From NCBI GenBank assembly GCA_026692845.1, contig JAPLNM010000038.1, positions 1-60,047 of the forward strand: a DNA stretch of 60,047 nucleotides, read 5' to 3'. The stretch is from Planctomycetota bacterium (GTDB lineage Bacteria > Planctomycetota > Planctomycetia > Pirellulales > Pirellulaceae). The notes beneath the pieces are model-generated. The model had not been told where the DNA came from. It saw only the letters and a program-made list of their open reading frames with translations, and ran no database searches. This document shows positions 1-7,848 of this stretch, one piece after another; positions within the stretch are counted from its first letter, which is position 1; each line of letters opens with the position of its first letter. The translations under genes were made by a program, and so were the position numbers.

Positions 1-180
1 GTGCTGGTGCGAGATGTTGGCGACGAAGCGGCTTTCACGAGGAAGTGCCTGACGGATCGTTTGGCAGGATTCGTTGAATTCGTTGGAAGCTGCTTCGAAG
101 CGTTCAACGGCTCGCAGGTATCGCTGCAAGGCGAGCGAGACAGTTACACGCTGGTCGATATTCATGGCGGGTGTACTCAT
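1..180 (-). CDS. Hypothetical small protein, N-terminal part only (runs off the left edge)
   Basis: An open frame on the minus strand begins with ATG at 180 and stays open to the window edge, giving 60 residues that start MSTPAMNIDQRVTVSLALQR. A Shine-Dalgarno-like AAAGGA lies about 10 nt upstream, which supports this start. The residues look like an amphipathic helix with a normal amino-acid mix; I see no known domain. It lies directly downstream of the sigma-factor gene on the same strand, 83 nt away, with the conserved two-block element (224-269) between them. That placement suggests its own promoter. Function unknown. Confidence 0.6.
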   Translation of the reverse strand, partial: MSTPAMNIDQRVTVSLALQRYLRAVERFEAASNEFNESCQTIRQALPRESRFVANISHQH

Positions 181-223
181 TGATTTGATGTCCTTTGGTT
201 GTGTTGATTGAAAACTTGTCTTC

Positions 224-269
224 TCTATCTGTTGGAATACCCGGAACACGGGTGAGTTGACGGTTAGGA
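224..269 (-). promoter_or_regulatory. Conserved two-block element, copy 1
   Basis: Read on the minus strand it has the block CCGTCA, 13 unconserved bases, then CCGGGTATTCC followed by an A and ACAGATAGA. The same blocks with the same 13-nt gap occur at 20229-20275. It sits 44 nt upstream of the start codon of the leftmost gene and overlaps the last codons of the sigma-factor gene. Conserved blocks with a diverged spacer of fixed length look like a protein-binding site. A promoter read by the neighbouring sigma factor is one option; a recombinase attachment site is the other. Confidence 0.5.
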
Positions 270-860
270 TTCCAGATATCTTTCAAATCCTGCTTCCTCG
301 AAGAGCTTGCGGATCTGCAACATCCAGTCATTGAGCGTGGTTCGAGGGATACCGAGGTCGCGAGAAATCTCGGTCATTGAGTGGGTTTGACGGCGACGAA
401 GAACGTCTTGAAATTTCTCCGGCAACTTTGCCATAAACGTTGCGAGGTCCATGCGCAGGTCGTTGAGCTCTTCTTCACCAAGTCGACGCGATCGCCCAAG
501 TCGTCGATCTTGATCCTTGTCGTGTAAGGTCTGGGACATTTCAATTTGCCCACCGTCATCACCACGAATTGTCTTGCTCAGACTGACGCGGCCGACAGTC
601 GCACGTTTAACAACGGAGCGATCGCGAACGACGTTGGCCAAGTGGCGTTGCACCACGGTGCAGACGTAGGGATAGAGATGACCAACGGCTGGATCGTAGA
701 GTTGCAGGCTCTTAGTGGCCCGAACGTAAACCTCTTGGACCAGATCACTGCGGTCTTGGTGGGTAAAGTCGGACTTAGCGATTAGCTTGCCGACTTGGCG
801 ATTGATGACACTACGAACGAAATTGTCATCGGCGAGATTGATAGAATGGTTGTCTGACAC
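264..860 (-). CDS. ECF-like RNA polymerase sigma factor
   Basis: A 198-residue protein with the two-domain plan of short sigma-70 factors. The sigma2-like part is near residues 10-75 (DLVQEVYVRATKSLQLYD). A linker with many charged residues follows. The C-terminal part, about residues 140-190, reads as a sigma4 helix-turn-helix (SMTEISRDLGIPRTTLNDWM). It should direct RNA polymerase to a small set of promoters. The GTG at 860 is chosen because AGGAGGT sits 6 nt upstream; a longer frame to 887 lacks such a site. No anti-sigma gene is visible next to it. The leader (861-968) can form several hairpins, so expression may be controlled at RNA level. Its presence at the edge of a recombinase-bearing island suggests control of island genes, which is inference. 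Confidence 0.8.
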   Translation of the reverse strand: MSDNHSINLADDNFVRSVINRQVGKLIAKSDFTHQDRSDLVQEVYVRATKSLQLYDPAVGHLYPYVCTVVQRHLANVVRDRSVVKRATVGRVSLSKTIRGDDGGQIEMSQTLHDKDQDRRLGRSRRLGEEELNDLRMDLATFMAKLPEKFQDVLRRRQTHSMTEISRDLGIPRTTLNDWMLQIRKLFEEAGFERYLES

Positions 861-968
861 GAACGGACCTCCTGCTTGAGGCCCCACAGGCGACAGGTCC
901 GAGAGTTAAAGCCTGTGAGGCTCGCCCGCTCATTTGCGGGCTGTTTCCTGATGTGAATCAGACCTGTC
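861..968 (-). ncRNA. Structured 5' leader of the sigma-factor gene (candidate cis-regulatory RNA)
   Basis: Several stems fit in about 110 nt on the minus strand. GACAGGTC (961-968) pairs with GACCTGTC (892-899). CTGAT/ATCAG makes a hairpin at 948-961. GCCCGC/GCGGGC makes one at 924-941. GCCTCACAGGC (911-921) pairs with GCCTGTGGGGC (881-891) with one mismatch. The last pairing crosses the first, so together they would form a pseudoknot or two alternative folds. The 3' side ends just before the AGGAGGT ribosome site. No known riboswitch class was recognised; the structure is predicted by eye only. Confidence 0.4.
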
Positions 969-981
969 GTCCGCTACTGGC

Positions 982-1117
982 GAAAATTCCCAAAAACGGC
1001 CAGGGAAAGAAGAAAATTCCCGACCGCAACTACCGCAAACACTAGAAAAACATTGGGGAAACGCGATCAGAAATTTGCTAAAATCTCATGAGTGGGGTTT
1101 TGGGAAATTCCCAAAAC
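982..1117. promoter_or_regulatory. Divergent control region with palindromic operator
   Basis: Between the sigma gene (minus) and the small gene at 1146 (plus) the motif GAAAATTCCC occurs at 982-991 and 1012-1021. A related perfect palindrome, GTTTTGGGAA-A-TTCCCAAAAC, lies at 1097-1117, 28 nt before the GTG of the small gene. Repeated half-sites plus a full palindrome in a divergent promoter region are typical of a dimeric repressor site. The cognate regulator is not identified. Confidence 0.5.
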
Positions 1118-1145
1118 TCCCAGTTGAGTAGGAGGAGAATCCCGC

Positions 1146-1394
1146 GTGAAATTCGGATTTCGCAGACCATCGCTGAAGAAAAGAATTGCGGCGCGCACGT
1201 CCGTAAAGAGAGCGATTCGCCATCGCTTGGGACTCAAAGCGCCGATAGGCTGGGGATGGCTTACCAATCCCCGCAAGGCCGCCTACAACCGCGTGTACAA
1301 CAGAACGACCCGCGGTTGTTTAGTTTTAGTTATGGCAGCCGGCGCAGCGACGATATCACCATTCGTCTTGTTGACGGTTTGGTTGGTTCGCTGA
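1146..1394 (+). CDS. Small conserved-type protein with C-terminal membrane segment
   Basis: An 82-residue protein starting at GTG 1146, with AGGAGG about 10 nt upstream. The N-terminal half is very basic (RRPSLKKRIAARTSVKRAIRHR). The middle has the sequence GWGWLTNPRKAAYNRVYNRTT, split here as GWGWLTNPRKAA and YNRVYNRTT, a pattern I remember from small uncharacterised proteins of phages and mobile elements in other phyla. Residues about 58-81 are hydrophobic and would make one membrane span. It lies behind the palindromic operator at 1097-1117. Its last 39 nt overlap, in antisense, the end of the convergent gene at 1356. Function unknown. Confidence 0.65.
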   Translation: MKFGFRRPSLKKRIAARTSVKRAIRHRLGLKAPIGWGWLTNPRKAAYNRVYNRTTRGCLVLVMAAGAATISPFVLLTVWLVR

Positions 1395-2438
1395 AGAAAA
1401 CGAGTGCTCCCAGTCCTCGGGATGCAATTTGAAAATGCATCTCCAGCCCTTTCTATCGTCGGTGAGCTCAATTGGCTCGCCCTCGATGTCAAAGAACTGT
1501 TGAAGCGACTTGTTAAGTAATTCTCGCTGCTTGCGATTCTTTCGGCAGGCGTCAGGAGAAAGCCAGGTCATCATGCCATGTTCTCTTGCAAACTTTAGGA
1601 GTAGCTCCCACTGTTTGCTTGGCTTACCACTTCGCGAATCAACCAAGCCAAGTTGAGAGTACGTCAACACTTGCCGCTGGTCGCGGATGGTTACGCTGAT
1701 CTTCTCGGTGTCGCTAAATCGCATCTCGACATCGCTCCAGCGGCTACCACTGGGAGTTGGGAATCGACCAGTCACGGTTTTTGCCGGTGGCATCAGTCGA
1801 TCGCGGAACGCAACCAATTGCTGACGCGCCCATGGCGACAGGCACCACTCGCCATCGCTGAACAACAATGATTGAGCGAGCGGAACCACAAGAGTGCCTC
1901 TCGAGTCCAACATTGTCTCGTTGCGACTACTTAGAATCCGTTTGGATGTGAGAAACAAAACGAACGGTCGCTGAAACTCTGCCAAGAACGCATCGATGCA
2001 CCAATCAAGCCGGCGAGGATCGCTGACTTTGGCCAGGAACAACGAGAACCCAGATCCATTGGGATTCCCGTAGTGGCCAAGCCTGTATCGATACAGCGGG
2101 CCTCCGAGCCGTTCGAATGCCACTTCAAAGCCGACTAGCGAAGCAATCTCTCCGGCCAACTTGCTGAAGCTGAACTCGTAGCAAACGATGTCGCGGCGAT
2201 CGACGGGCACGTACTCCTCGGTCTTCTCGTTGTAGCCTTCGAAGTTACCATCCTCGACCTCGACAATTTCCAACCACTCGTACGGACGATTGGGAACTGG
2301 CAGCGCCGCTGCCAAGTCTTTGATCGGCACGAGGAAATCACAGTGCAAATCAAAAGCATCGCCGAGCATCAGCCGCCAACTCAAGTGCGATGTCGCCACA
2401 TCATTAAGCTGCTCAAGTGCTTGCCAGGGCTGGCTCAT
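1356..2438 (-). CDS. Hypothetical protein with the island-repeated C-terminal domain
   Basis: A 360-residue protein. ATG 2438 (MSQPWQALEQ) is chosen because AAGGAGG lies 8 nt upstream. Residues about 1-240 are an uncharacterised acidic region with no motif I can name. Residues about 245-350 (from RWSDVEMRF to GWRCIFKL) are clearly similar to the last 105 residues of the 666-aa protein at 15429-17429. Shared landmarks are W-S-x-V, KQW-(E/D)-LL, FAR, GEPI and KGW. The gene overlaps the end of the upstream 395-aa gene by 26 nt, so the two are probably translated together. The shared domain suggests it binds the same partner as the 666-aa protein; that is inference. Function unknown. Confidence 0.75.
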   Translation of the reverse strand: MSQPWQALEQLNDVATSHLSWRLMLGDAFDLHCDFLVPIKDLAAALPVPNRPYEWLEIVEVEDGNFEGYNEKTEEYVPVDRRDIVCYEFSFSKLAGEIASLVGFEVAFERLGGPLYRYRLGHYGNPNGSGFSLFLAKVSDPRRLDWCIDAFLAEFQRPFVLFLTSKRILSSRNETMLDSRGTLVVPLAQSLLFSDGEWCLSPWARQQLVAFRDRLMPPAKTVTGRFPTPSGSRWSDVEMRFSDTEKISVTIRDQRQVLTYSQLGLVDSRSGKPSKQWELLLKFAREHGMMTWLSPDACRKNRKQRELLNKSLQQFFDIEGEPIELTDDRKGWRCIFKLHPEDWEHSFSSANQPNRQQDEW

Positions 2439-3600
2439 GGCGAGTCCTCCTTGGTACTTGCTTCGAGATGATGAATCCACGCTGAGTGAGCCAATCTTCG
2501 ATTGTTGCGGATACTCGCCCACGGCTGTAAATGGCAACATTTGGAGGGCGGACTGTGATTGCCAATTCGGTCTTGCGTCCCTCAAGTTCCATCTTGAACG
2601 TTGCGGAGATCAAACGCCTTTCAAGGCGAATGTTTTTCTTCTTTGCTTGTGCCCAATCCAGCAGGTCCTCACCTTTGCGAATGGTTATCACACCGTAACG
2701 ATCATCTGGATCACCAAGCCACAGCTCGATCATTCGAACATCGGTAACGCCCTCGATACCACCGGGTGCCAGCGCATCGAATTCAAACTCGCGTAGTGGA
2801 TCAAGGGTGTATTTGATACCGGTTGGAAACAGGTTCTCGTTACCAAACATGTGCTTGCCCAAGAGCCGGCAATACAAAGCTTTCTCCTTGCCGGTCTTGG
2901 CATTGATCCGCAATTCCCCAAACTCGCGGTTGTAGATCGCTGACGCGCTCTGTACTGGCCAGAAGGACTGAAATCCAAATCGACCGTTCTCCACGATTCG
3001 CTGGCGTCGAAAGAGGCTACCGTGCATGATGGAGAATTCGACTTCATCGGCGTTCTCGAAAATCTCAACCCTCGTCCCTTGAGCGCGGAAACGCTCCACG
3101 TGCCAAGAGTCAATGTCGCGTTCCAACTGCTGAAGCGTTTCCTCTGCGGGAGTCACGAACTTTGGAGCAGTGGTTTGACTCGCTTGGAAATAATCGTACG
3201 AGCGAACTCTTTTGATACGCGAGAGTGCGTGTGTTTGGACAAGCTTCTCGGGATTGGACAACCAAGCCGCTGTGACGATATCTGCTGCTGAATGCTTACC
3301 ACCGGGCTGGATTCCCAATGAGTGAGCAGGTATACGATCGAGCAACAACTCGATCGCGACGGTGTTGGCTAGTTCATCGATAAGGCAAATCGCGTCCAGC
3401 AAGTCCGCTGGCGCTTCTCGATCTGCTTTGGTGATCTCACGTATGACCGCTTGGCAATCAATCTGATCAGGTGTTTCGATCGGAACGGACCGATTCGCAA
3501 AGAAATCGGCATAGGGGTGGAGTAGCTCGAACAGTCGCTTGGGATCGATCGATTCAATAACACCGGGGCGCGATAAACGCGGAAGTCGAACAGCGGTCAT
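2413..3600 (-). CDS. Hypothetical protein, coupled to the following gene
   Basis: A 395-residue soluble protein; ATG 3600 (MTAVRLPRLSRPGV) is preferred, with AAGG 8 nt upstream. I recognise no domain. The first 180 residues look helical and acidic. The second half (about 190-395) alternates short strands and charged turns and contains a hydrophilic core (LYCRLLGKHMFGNENLFPTG). No membrane segment or signal peptide is visible. Its end overlaps the start of the 360-aa gene by 26 nt, a sign of translational coupling, and the two form a separate small operon. A 375-nt non-coding gap with long inverted repeats separates it from the methyltransferase gene upstream. It is probably an accessory part of the same island. 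Confidence 0.7.
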   Translation of the reverse strand: MTAVRLPRLSRPGVIESIDPKRLFELLHPYADFFANRSVPIETPDQIDCQAVIREITKADREAPADLLDAICLIDELANTVAIELLLDRIPAHSLGIQPGGKHSAADIVTAAWLSNPEKLVQTHALSRIKRVRSYDYFQASQTTAPKFVTPAEETLQQLERDIDSWHVERFRAQGTRVEIFENADEVEFSIMHGSLFRRQRIVENGRFGFQSFWPVQSASAIYNREFGELRINAKTGKEKALYCRLLGKHMFGNENLFPTGIKYTLDPLREFEFDALAPGGIEGVTDVRMIELWLGDPDDRYGVITIRKGEDLLDWAQAKKKNIRLERRLISATFKMELEGRKTELAITVRPPNVAIYSRGRVSATIEDWLTQRGFIISKQVPRRTRHEPALAST

Positions 3601-3975
3601 GATGTAAACCTTGAAAATCAATACTTCATAGCAATCCTTCATTGATCAAAACGTCAAGCGATCCAACCGACTGACGCAAACAAAATGCGATTGGCAGTGG
3701 CTAGCCTACGGCTTCCACCGTGCAAAACTCCTAGCGCGGGCATCCCATCCGCCAGTCCATGACCGTTGTCCTATGTGATTCCATCCAGGCCAAGCCACTG
3801 CCAATCGCGAATGCTATCATCCCGATGGCTGTGACACGTTAGGTCACAGCCCGGAAGAATTCTTTGGAAAAGAAAAAATACCGGCCCGATTTGAGCGAAG
3901 CCGCACATAACCGCGTGGCAATCAAACTCGCGAGCGTGCGCTTCGAGAAAGGTCTTGCGACGGCAAGACTGATCG
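3601..3975. other. Non-coding gap with long inverted repeats
   Basis: No gene is visible here. It holds a roughly 122-bp element bounded by perfect 16-bp inverted repeats (3687-3702 and 3793-3808) and a second hairpin with 9-bp arms (GGCTGTGAC 3827-3835, GTCACAGCC 3843-3851). The promoter of the 395/360-aa operon must lie in this stretch. Confidence 0.6.
3687..3808. repeat. Inverted-repeat element of about 122 bp (MITE-like or small-RNA hairpin)
   Basis: Arms GCGATTGGCAGTGGCT (3687-3702) and AGCCACTGCCAATCGC (3793-3808) are perfectly complementary over 16 bp. The stem extends by 3 more pairs after a small bulge. The 90-nt interior can form a further short stem (AGCC-TAC-GGCT). No clear target-site duplication flanks it, and it lacks the GTTRRRY/RYYYAAC ends of an integron attC site. 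It may be a small non-autonomous mobile element or a structured RNA. Confidence 0.45.
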
Positions 3976-5061
3976 CTAATCTACGAGCATGATGGAATTT
4001 GAAAGCAAAAACGACTTGAGTGCATCAAGGGTAATATAGGGTGCGCAGGTACCGCCGTAGAGTGATGAAAATCTGTCCCATCTGCTTAGAATTCTAGCGC
4101 GGACCTTCTCTGCTATTGCTAGATTTTCACACTCAAGCGCAATTACACAGTCAGACAATACGATGGTTTGTGCGCAGTCGTAAATCGCACATTTCTTCGT
4201 TGCTGGTGATCCAACACGTGTGAGCAAAACTGCTGGACCACGAACCGCTCGCGTATCAATCTTCACTGATCGCTGATACTGGTTAACTTCAGTATCCACG
4301 ATATCAGTGCTGTGGATGAAAGGGAACCTGCGTCCGGCTAGACCATTTTCGGCTCTGTAAACGGGTACGCACCCCCGAACTACTTTCACGAAAAGATGAT
4401 CTTCGCCACGCCGACGAACTTGTTGGCAATCAATATTGGGAGTGGTCTGTACACTGTTGGCGAGTCGACGGAATCGAACAACTACAGTGGAAGCCGAGCA
4501 GTCAGGAAACGTATTATTCGAGTATCTTCCGATCTCATAGTAGTTTGCAACTCTCTGAATCTCTTCGAGAATCTTGGCATCCTTCCGGCTACTCAAACAC
4601 GATGCGGGAAGTATCGCGACAATTTCTCCTCCGGTCCGCAAAAACTTGATTGCTGTGAAAATGAAAGCCATGGCACGACTACAGGTGACTTGGCCAGATT
4701 CGGTATTGACTGACAAAGCTCTGCCACCGCGACCACTGAAAGGCGGATTCAGCAATACTACATCGCACTTCCCCAACAACTCTCTAAATCTTTTAGAGGC
4801 ATTCGTAGAACGATCGTTCAAAAAATCGCAACTTGAATAGGCTGAAATTCGTTCATCTGTCGCTAACTTTGATGAACATGCGAAATCTATATCATTGCCA
4901 AAAGTGAAGCAATCTGGCCATCGCGAACGTGCTGCGACTAGCAGATCGCCATGACCAGCGGCAAAGTCAGCTACAATCTCAACTTTCCGTACCCTGACAG
5001 CGTTAATTGCTGCTGTTGCCAGTTCCATCGGCGTGAAAAATTGGTCCTTCATCCGTGGCAT
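3976..5061 (-). CDS. N6-adenine DNA methyltransferase (Rossmann-type)
   Basis: A 361-residue class I SAM-dependent methyltransferase. The SAM-binding motif I is VADFAAGHGDLL near residues 30-41 and the catalytic motif IV is NPPF at 105-108, which is typical of enzymes methylating the exocyclic amino group of adenine. The N-terminal KDQFFTPMELA resembles the start of many type I and type IIG M domains. The region after about residue 210 may be target recognition. The gene overlaps the preceding 310-aa gene by 13 nt. An internal ATG at 5052 would make a neat ATGA overlap and may be the true start. It is the last gene of the seven-gene unit. It could mark self DNA for the ATPase module or be the modification partner of an unseen nuclease activity. 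Confidence 0.85.
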   Translation of the reverse strand: MPRMKDQFFTPMELATAAINAVRVRKVEIVADFAAGHGDLLVAARSRWPDCFTFGNDIDFACSSKLATDERISAYSSCDFLNDRSTNASKRFRELLGKCDVVLLNPPFSGRGGRALSVNTESGQVTCSRAMAFIFTAIKFLRTGGEIVAILPASCLSSRKDAKILEEIQRVANYYEIGRYSNNTFPDCSASTVVVRFRRLANSVQTTPNIDCQQVRRRGEDHLFVKVVRGCVPVYRAENGLAGRRFPFIHSTDIVDTEVNQYQRSVKIDTRAVRGPAVLLTRVGSPATKKCAIYDCAQTIVLSDCVIALECENLAIAEKVRARILSRWDRFSSLYGGTCAPYITLDALKSFLLSNSIMLVD

Positions 5062-5981
5062 ACCAATTGTGTTACTTCGTAAACATGGAGACGTTTGATT
5101 CCTTCTGTTCGCTCTGCCTTCCGAACCGGATGATCGTATACGATCTCGACTTGTTCAGGATACTGCAATGCAGAGATGACCGCTGCCAGCGATTGAGGCT
5201 TTGTTCCTATAGGTGCAAGCGCGATACTCCGATTCTTGTGCTCATAACGTAATTGGTTGATGACATTTAAGGTAGCAAACGGACAGCTTGCGGGAGCAAA
5301 GATTACTTTTCTCCATGCCTGGCTCTCTCTCAATGCGGTACGATTTGCCCAGTAAGTTATGAATGGGAATTCGGCACGAAATCCTGGAACACCAACTATT
5401 GGAAAAATCAGTTGTCCAGAAGGTTCAAGCTGATTTATCAAGTATTGAAGGCGGGTCCCTTCAAATCCAAGCAGCGGAGCAAAGACACCTGCATTACGGT
5501 CACGCCGGAATCGGGCGAAACCGGGGAGCGGACGAATGCCTTCGATCTTTTCGCTGAGATCATAGATGACATTCTGAGTTGGCCGGGGATTCATTCGATA
5601 GTCATCTGGCTCAACATAAACCACTCGTACTCTTTTTCCGTCCGTATTCTTCAATCCTCGAAGCAACGCTGCCCAAGTGCTGTGCCGCAATCCGGTAATA
5701 TCGAGATATAGAACCTTAGACTCTACCGCTTGCCAAAAAGCCGTCAGCTGTGACAAGCTTCGCAACTGAATGACGCCACCCGCTCCTGAGAACTCAATCT
5801 CATCCGCAGCCTCCCGCAGTACACGGTAGAACTGAACATTGCGGCATCCATGCTCCCATTGTTCACCATGTCTACTCCGCTTCTCAACCGATACTCCAGC
5901 GACATACGCACTGCCTGGCTCGGGACAGAAGTCAGCTACGGACTCAAATGTTGTCGTTAGGGCGGCGGTGCTATCCATCAT
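5049..5981 (-). CDS. Uncharacterised protein of the PRTase/ATPase module
   Basis: A 310-residue protein without a recognised domain. The fold looks alpha/beta: hydrophobic strands (KVLYLDITGL, RVRVVYVEPDD, QLIFPIVGVPGF, SIALAPIGTKP, QVEIVYDHP) alternate with helices. The C-terminal stretch LAPIGTKPQSLAAV (about 254-267) recalls the GTK-containing loop of CARF-type nucleotide-sensing Rossmann domains, but the likeness is short and may be chance. It starts 11 nt inside the end of the ATPase gene and overlaps the methyltransferase gene by 13 nt, so all three are tightly coupled. By position it may be a sensor or effector that works with the ATPase and the phosphoribosyltransferase-like protein. 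Function unknown. Confidence 0.75.
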   Translation of the reverse strand: MMDSTAALTTTFESVADFCPEPGSAYVAGVSVEKRSRHGEQWEHGCRNVQFYRVLREAADEIEFSGAGGVIQLRSLSQLTAFWQAVESKVLYLDITGLRHSTWAALLRGLKNTDGKRVRVVYVEPDDYRMNPRPTQNVIYDLSEKIEGIRPLPGFARFRRDRNAGVFAPLLGFEGTRLQYLINQLEPSGQLIFPIVGVPGFRAEFPFITYWANRTALRESQAWRKVIFAPASCPFATLNVINQLRYEHKNRSIALAPIGTKPQSLAAVISALQYPEQVEIVYDHPVRKAERTEGIKRLHVYEVTQLVCHG

Positions 5982-7848
5982 TACCGTAAAACTGTGAAAA
6001 GAATGTCAATTGCCGGGGAAGTTCAGAAGACGTAGCACGCTTGTGCTCCCGAAGAATTCCACTAATTGTTTGCTTGGGACTTTCGATCAAAGCAAGCAAC
6101 GCACTGGAAGAGATTTCCATTTTGCGCTTCCGCCGAGGGCTGAACTCGAATAACGCGGCAAAGATCGGGTGGATTGTATAATCAAACTCGATGGTATCGG
6201 ATTCAGTCACTAACTTTGTCCCTTGAAACCGAACGAGAGCTAGGTGCATCACCGCCTGCTTGAGCAAATCGTCGAGTTCTGCGGTCATGCTCGTCAGATG
6301 GAACTGATTAAGCTCTGGCGCATGCCCAAATGGCTCAGCTGCAAACTGCTGAAAAATCCGGCCTAGCGCGAGCAGTAATTTTGTTAGCTTCGCGCCGCTG
6401 ACAGAAAGCCCTTCTAACTCTGAAAGATTCATTGCACCAACACTTTGAGCGGTCTTGGTTTGAACCTCAGGTGATATTGGAGACAGTAAATCGGAGCCGG
6501 ATCTGATATGTGCCATAAGACTGTGATCGACCAATTCAAGCATATAGCGTATGTTTCCGCAGGCCAGTTGAGCATACACATCGAGCCCACAATAGTACTT
6601 ATCCACTCCACGCTTGCGTTTCCGAATGGCAAAAAGAGCAGCGTACTTGTAGTTGTCGAACCTTTGCCTCCAAGAGGCAGGATTCGACTCCAGCTCGGTA
6701 ACCTCATCCTGCAAATTTCGCGAATGGCTCTTTGACCATTCGCTCAAGAAAAAGATCTCGAGGTTCGAGAGCTTTTCCAAAGTTGCGAGCGAACTCGCTG
6801 AAAGTTGACTTTCAGCGGCTTGCAATATTGAGCTGGCATGCTCCGCGACTCCGAGTAGATCAGCTTCTTCCTCGATACTTAGCGATGGTAACGCATGTCG
6901 AAGTCGAGAGTCGATTTGTTTGCCTTCAATTTTCACTTGCCGCAATCTGGTTTCGCAGACTTCTGTTGCGAAAGACAAGAATGACTCGCCGTTCATTTTG
7001 TCTCCAATTCTGACCAATGCGTAATCAGCAGGAGAAACCAATTGCTCGTTTGGCTGGAGCGTGGTTCTACACACCCATCCTAGCTCCTTCACCCCGATCT
7101 TGAAAAAGAACTGCCCAGTCGTGTGCTTGATGTAGGTATTCAATACTTGTTGTTGGTATGGCAGCAGATTTTCATACTCGTCGAGTAAGAAGAAGATGTG
7201 CTTGCCCCGAAACTGCTGACATGCCAGAACCGCATTACAAAGGAGTTCTACCGGCCTTTGCTGTAGCGACAGTTCGATCTTAGGATGATCTGCGATATTG
7301 TTTATCTCTGCCTCGAAAATTAGACGAGAGTCGATAATGCGATCATGCAGTTCCCGATGACTGTCCATTGCCGCAAGATGTAGAGACGTGCAAACTCTCG
7401 TTAACAGATTGCGATCGAGATCGACCTTTAATTCGTAGGTGTTTTCGTACCAGTCAACAAATTCCAGGAGAAGCTCGCATAGCAGAAGATTGGTATAGTG
7501 TGCGAATGCTGGTATCCACTGCTCCGCTGACCACCCAGCGCCCGTAAAAGCTGCTACATGATTTGTGTTTATTCGGTGGTATAACCCAATAAACTGTGGT
7601 TCCTGTCGTGCTGACGCATCAACCTTTTGTGACAATGCATACTGCCCTAGGTAGGAAAGTCCGCGAAGAACCGTGGTCTTTCCAGTTCCTCGCCCCCCGA
7701 CTAGCACGCACGATTGTCGTGTAGTCAATTCCGGGAAATACCGTGGTTCGGTATAGAGGTCAAAAACCTTTTCCTGTAGCCATTCCGCTCGGTAGCTTCC
7801 GAAAAGATCGCTGAGTTGTTTTTGAAGCTCCTCAGAATTTGAAGTCAT
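5971..7848 (-). CDS. ORC/CDC6-like AAA+ ATPase
   Basis: A 625-residue AAA+ type ATPase. Walker A is GGRGTGKTT at residues 51-59 and Walker B is HIFFLLDEYEN at 217-227, with the acidic pair intact. The long insertion between them and the helical C-terminal half (about 380-610) fit the large ORC/CDC6-like ATPases of prokaryotic conflict systems, which I recall being encoded beside phosphoribosyltransferase-like proteins. The end (about 560-600) may be a winged-helix-type DNA-binding part. Start ATG at 7848 overlaps the stop of the upstream gene as ATGA and has GAGGAGA just ahead. It probably acts as an NTP-driven switch or loader on nucleic acid. The base composition of this gene and its immediate neighbours seems more AT-rich than the helicase gene, suggesting a different origin. 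Confidence 0.8.
   Translation of the reverse strand: MTSNSEELQKQLSDLFGSYRAEWLQEKVFDLYTEPRYFPELTTRQSCVLVGGRGTGKTTVLRGLSYLGQYALSQKVDASARQEPQFIGLYHRINTNHVAAFTGAGWSAEQWIPAFAHYTNLLLCELLLEFVDWYENTYELKVDLDRNLLTRVCTSLHLAAMDSHRELHDRIIDSRLIFEAEINNIADHPKIELSLQQRPVELLCNAVLACQQFRGKHIFFLLDEYENLLPYQQQVLNTYIKHTTGQFFFKIGVKELGWVCRTTLQPNEQLVSPADYALVRIGDKMNGESFLSFATEVCETRLRQVKIEGKQIDSRLRHALPSLSIEEEADLLGVAEHASSILQAAESQLSASSLATLEKLSNLEIFFLSEWSKSHSRNLQDEVTELESNPASWRQRFDNYKYAALFAIRKRKRGVDKYYCGLDVYAQLACGNIRYMLELVDHSLMAHIRSGSDLLSPISPEVQTKTAQSVGAMNLSELEGLSVSGAKLTKLLLALGRIFQQFAAEPFGHAPELNQFHLTSMTAELDDLLKQAVMHLALVRFQGTKLVTESDTIEFDYTIHPIFAALFEFSPRRKRKMEISSSALLALIESPKQTISGILREHKRATSSELPRQLTFFSQFYGNDG

Noticed and set aside
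1-183. Plus-strand frame at the left edge
   Set aside because: The minus strand of the same stretch has a ribosome site and a more natural sequence.
3687-3808. Integron attC site
   Set aside because: The inverted repeat lacks the GTTRRRY and RYYYAAC ends and no integron integrase is present.
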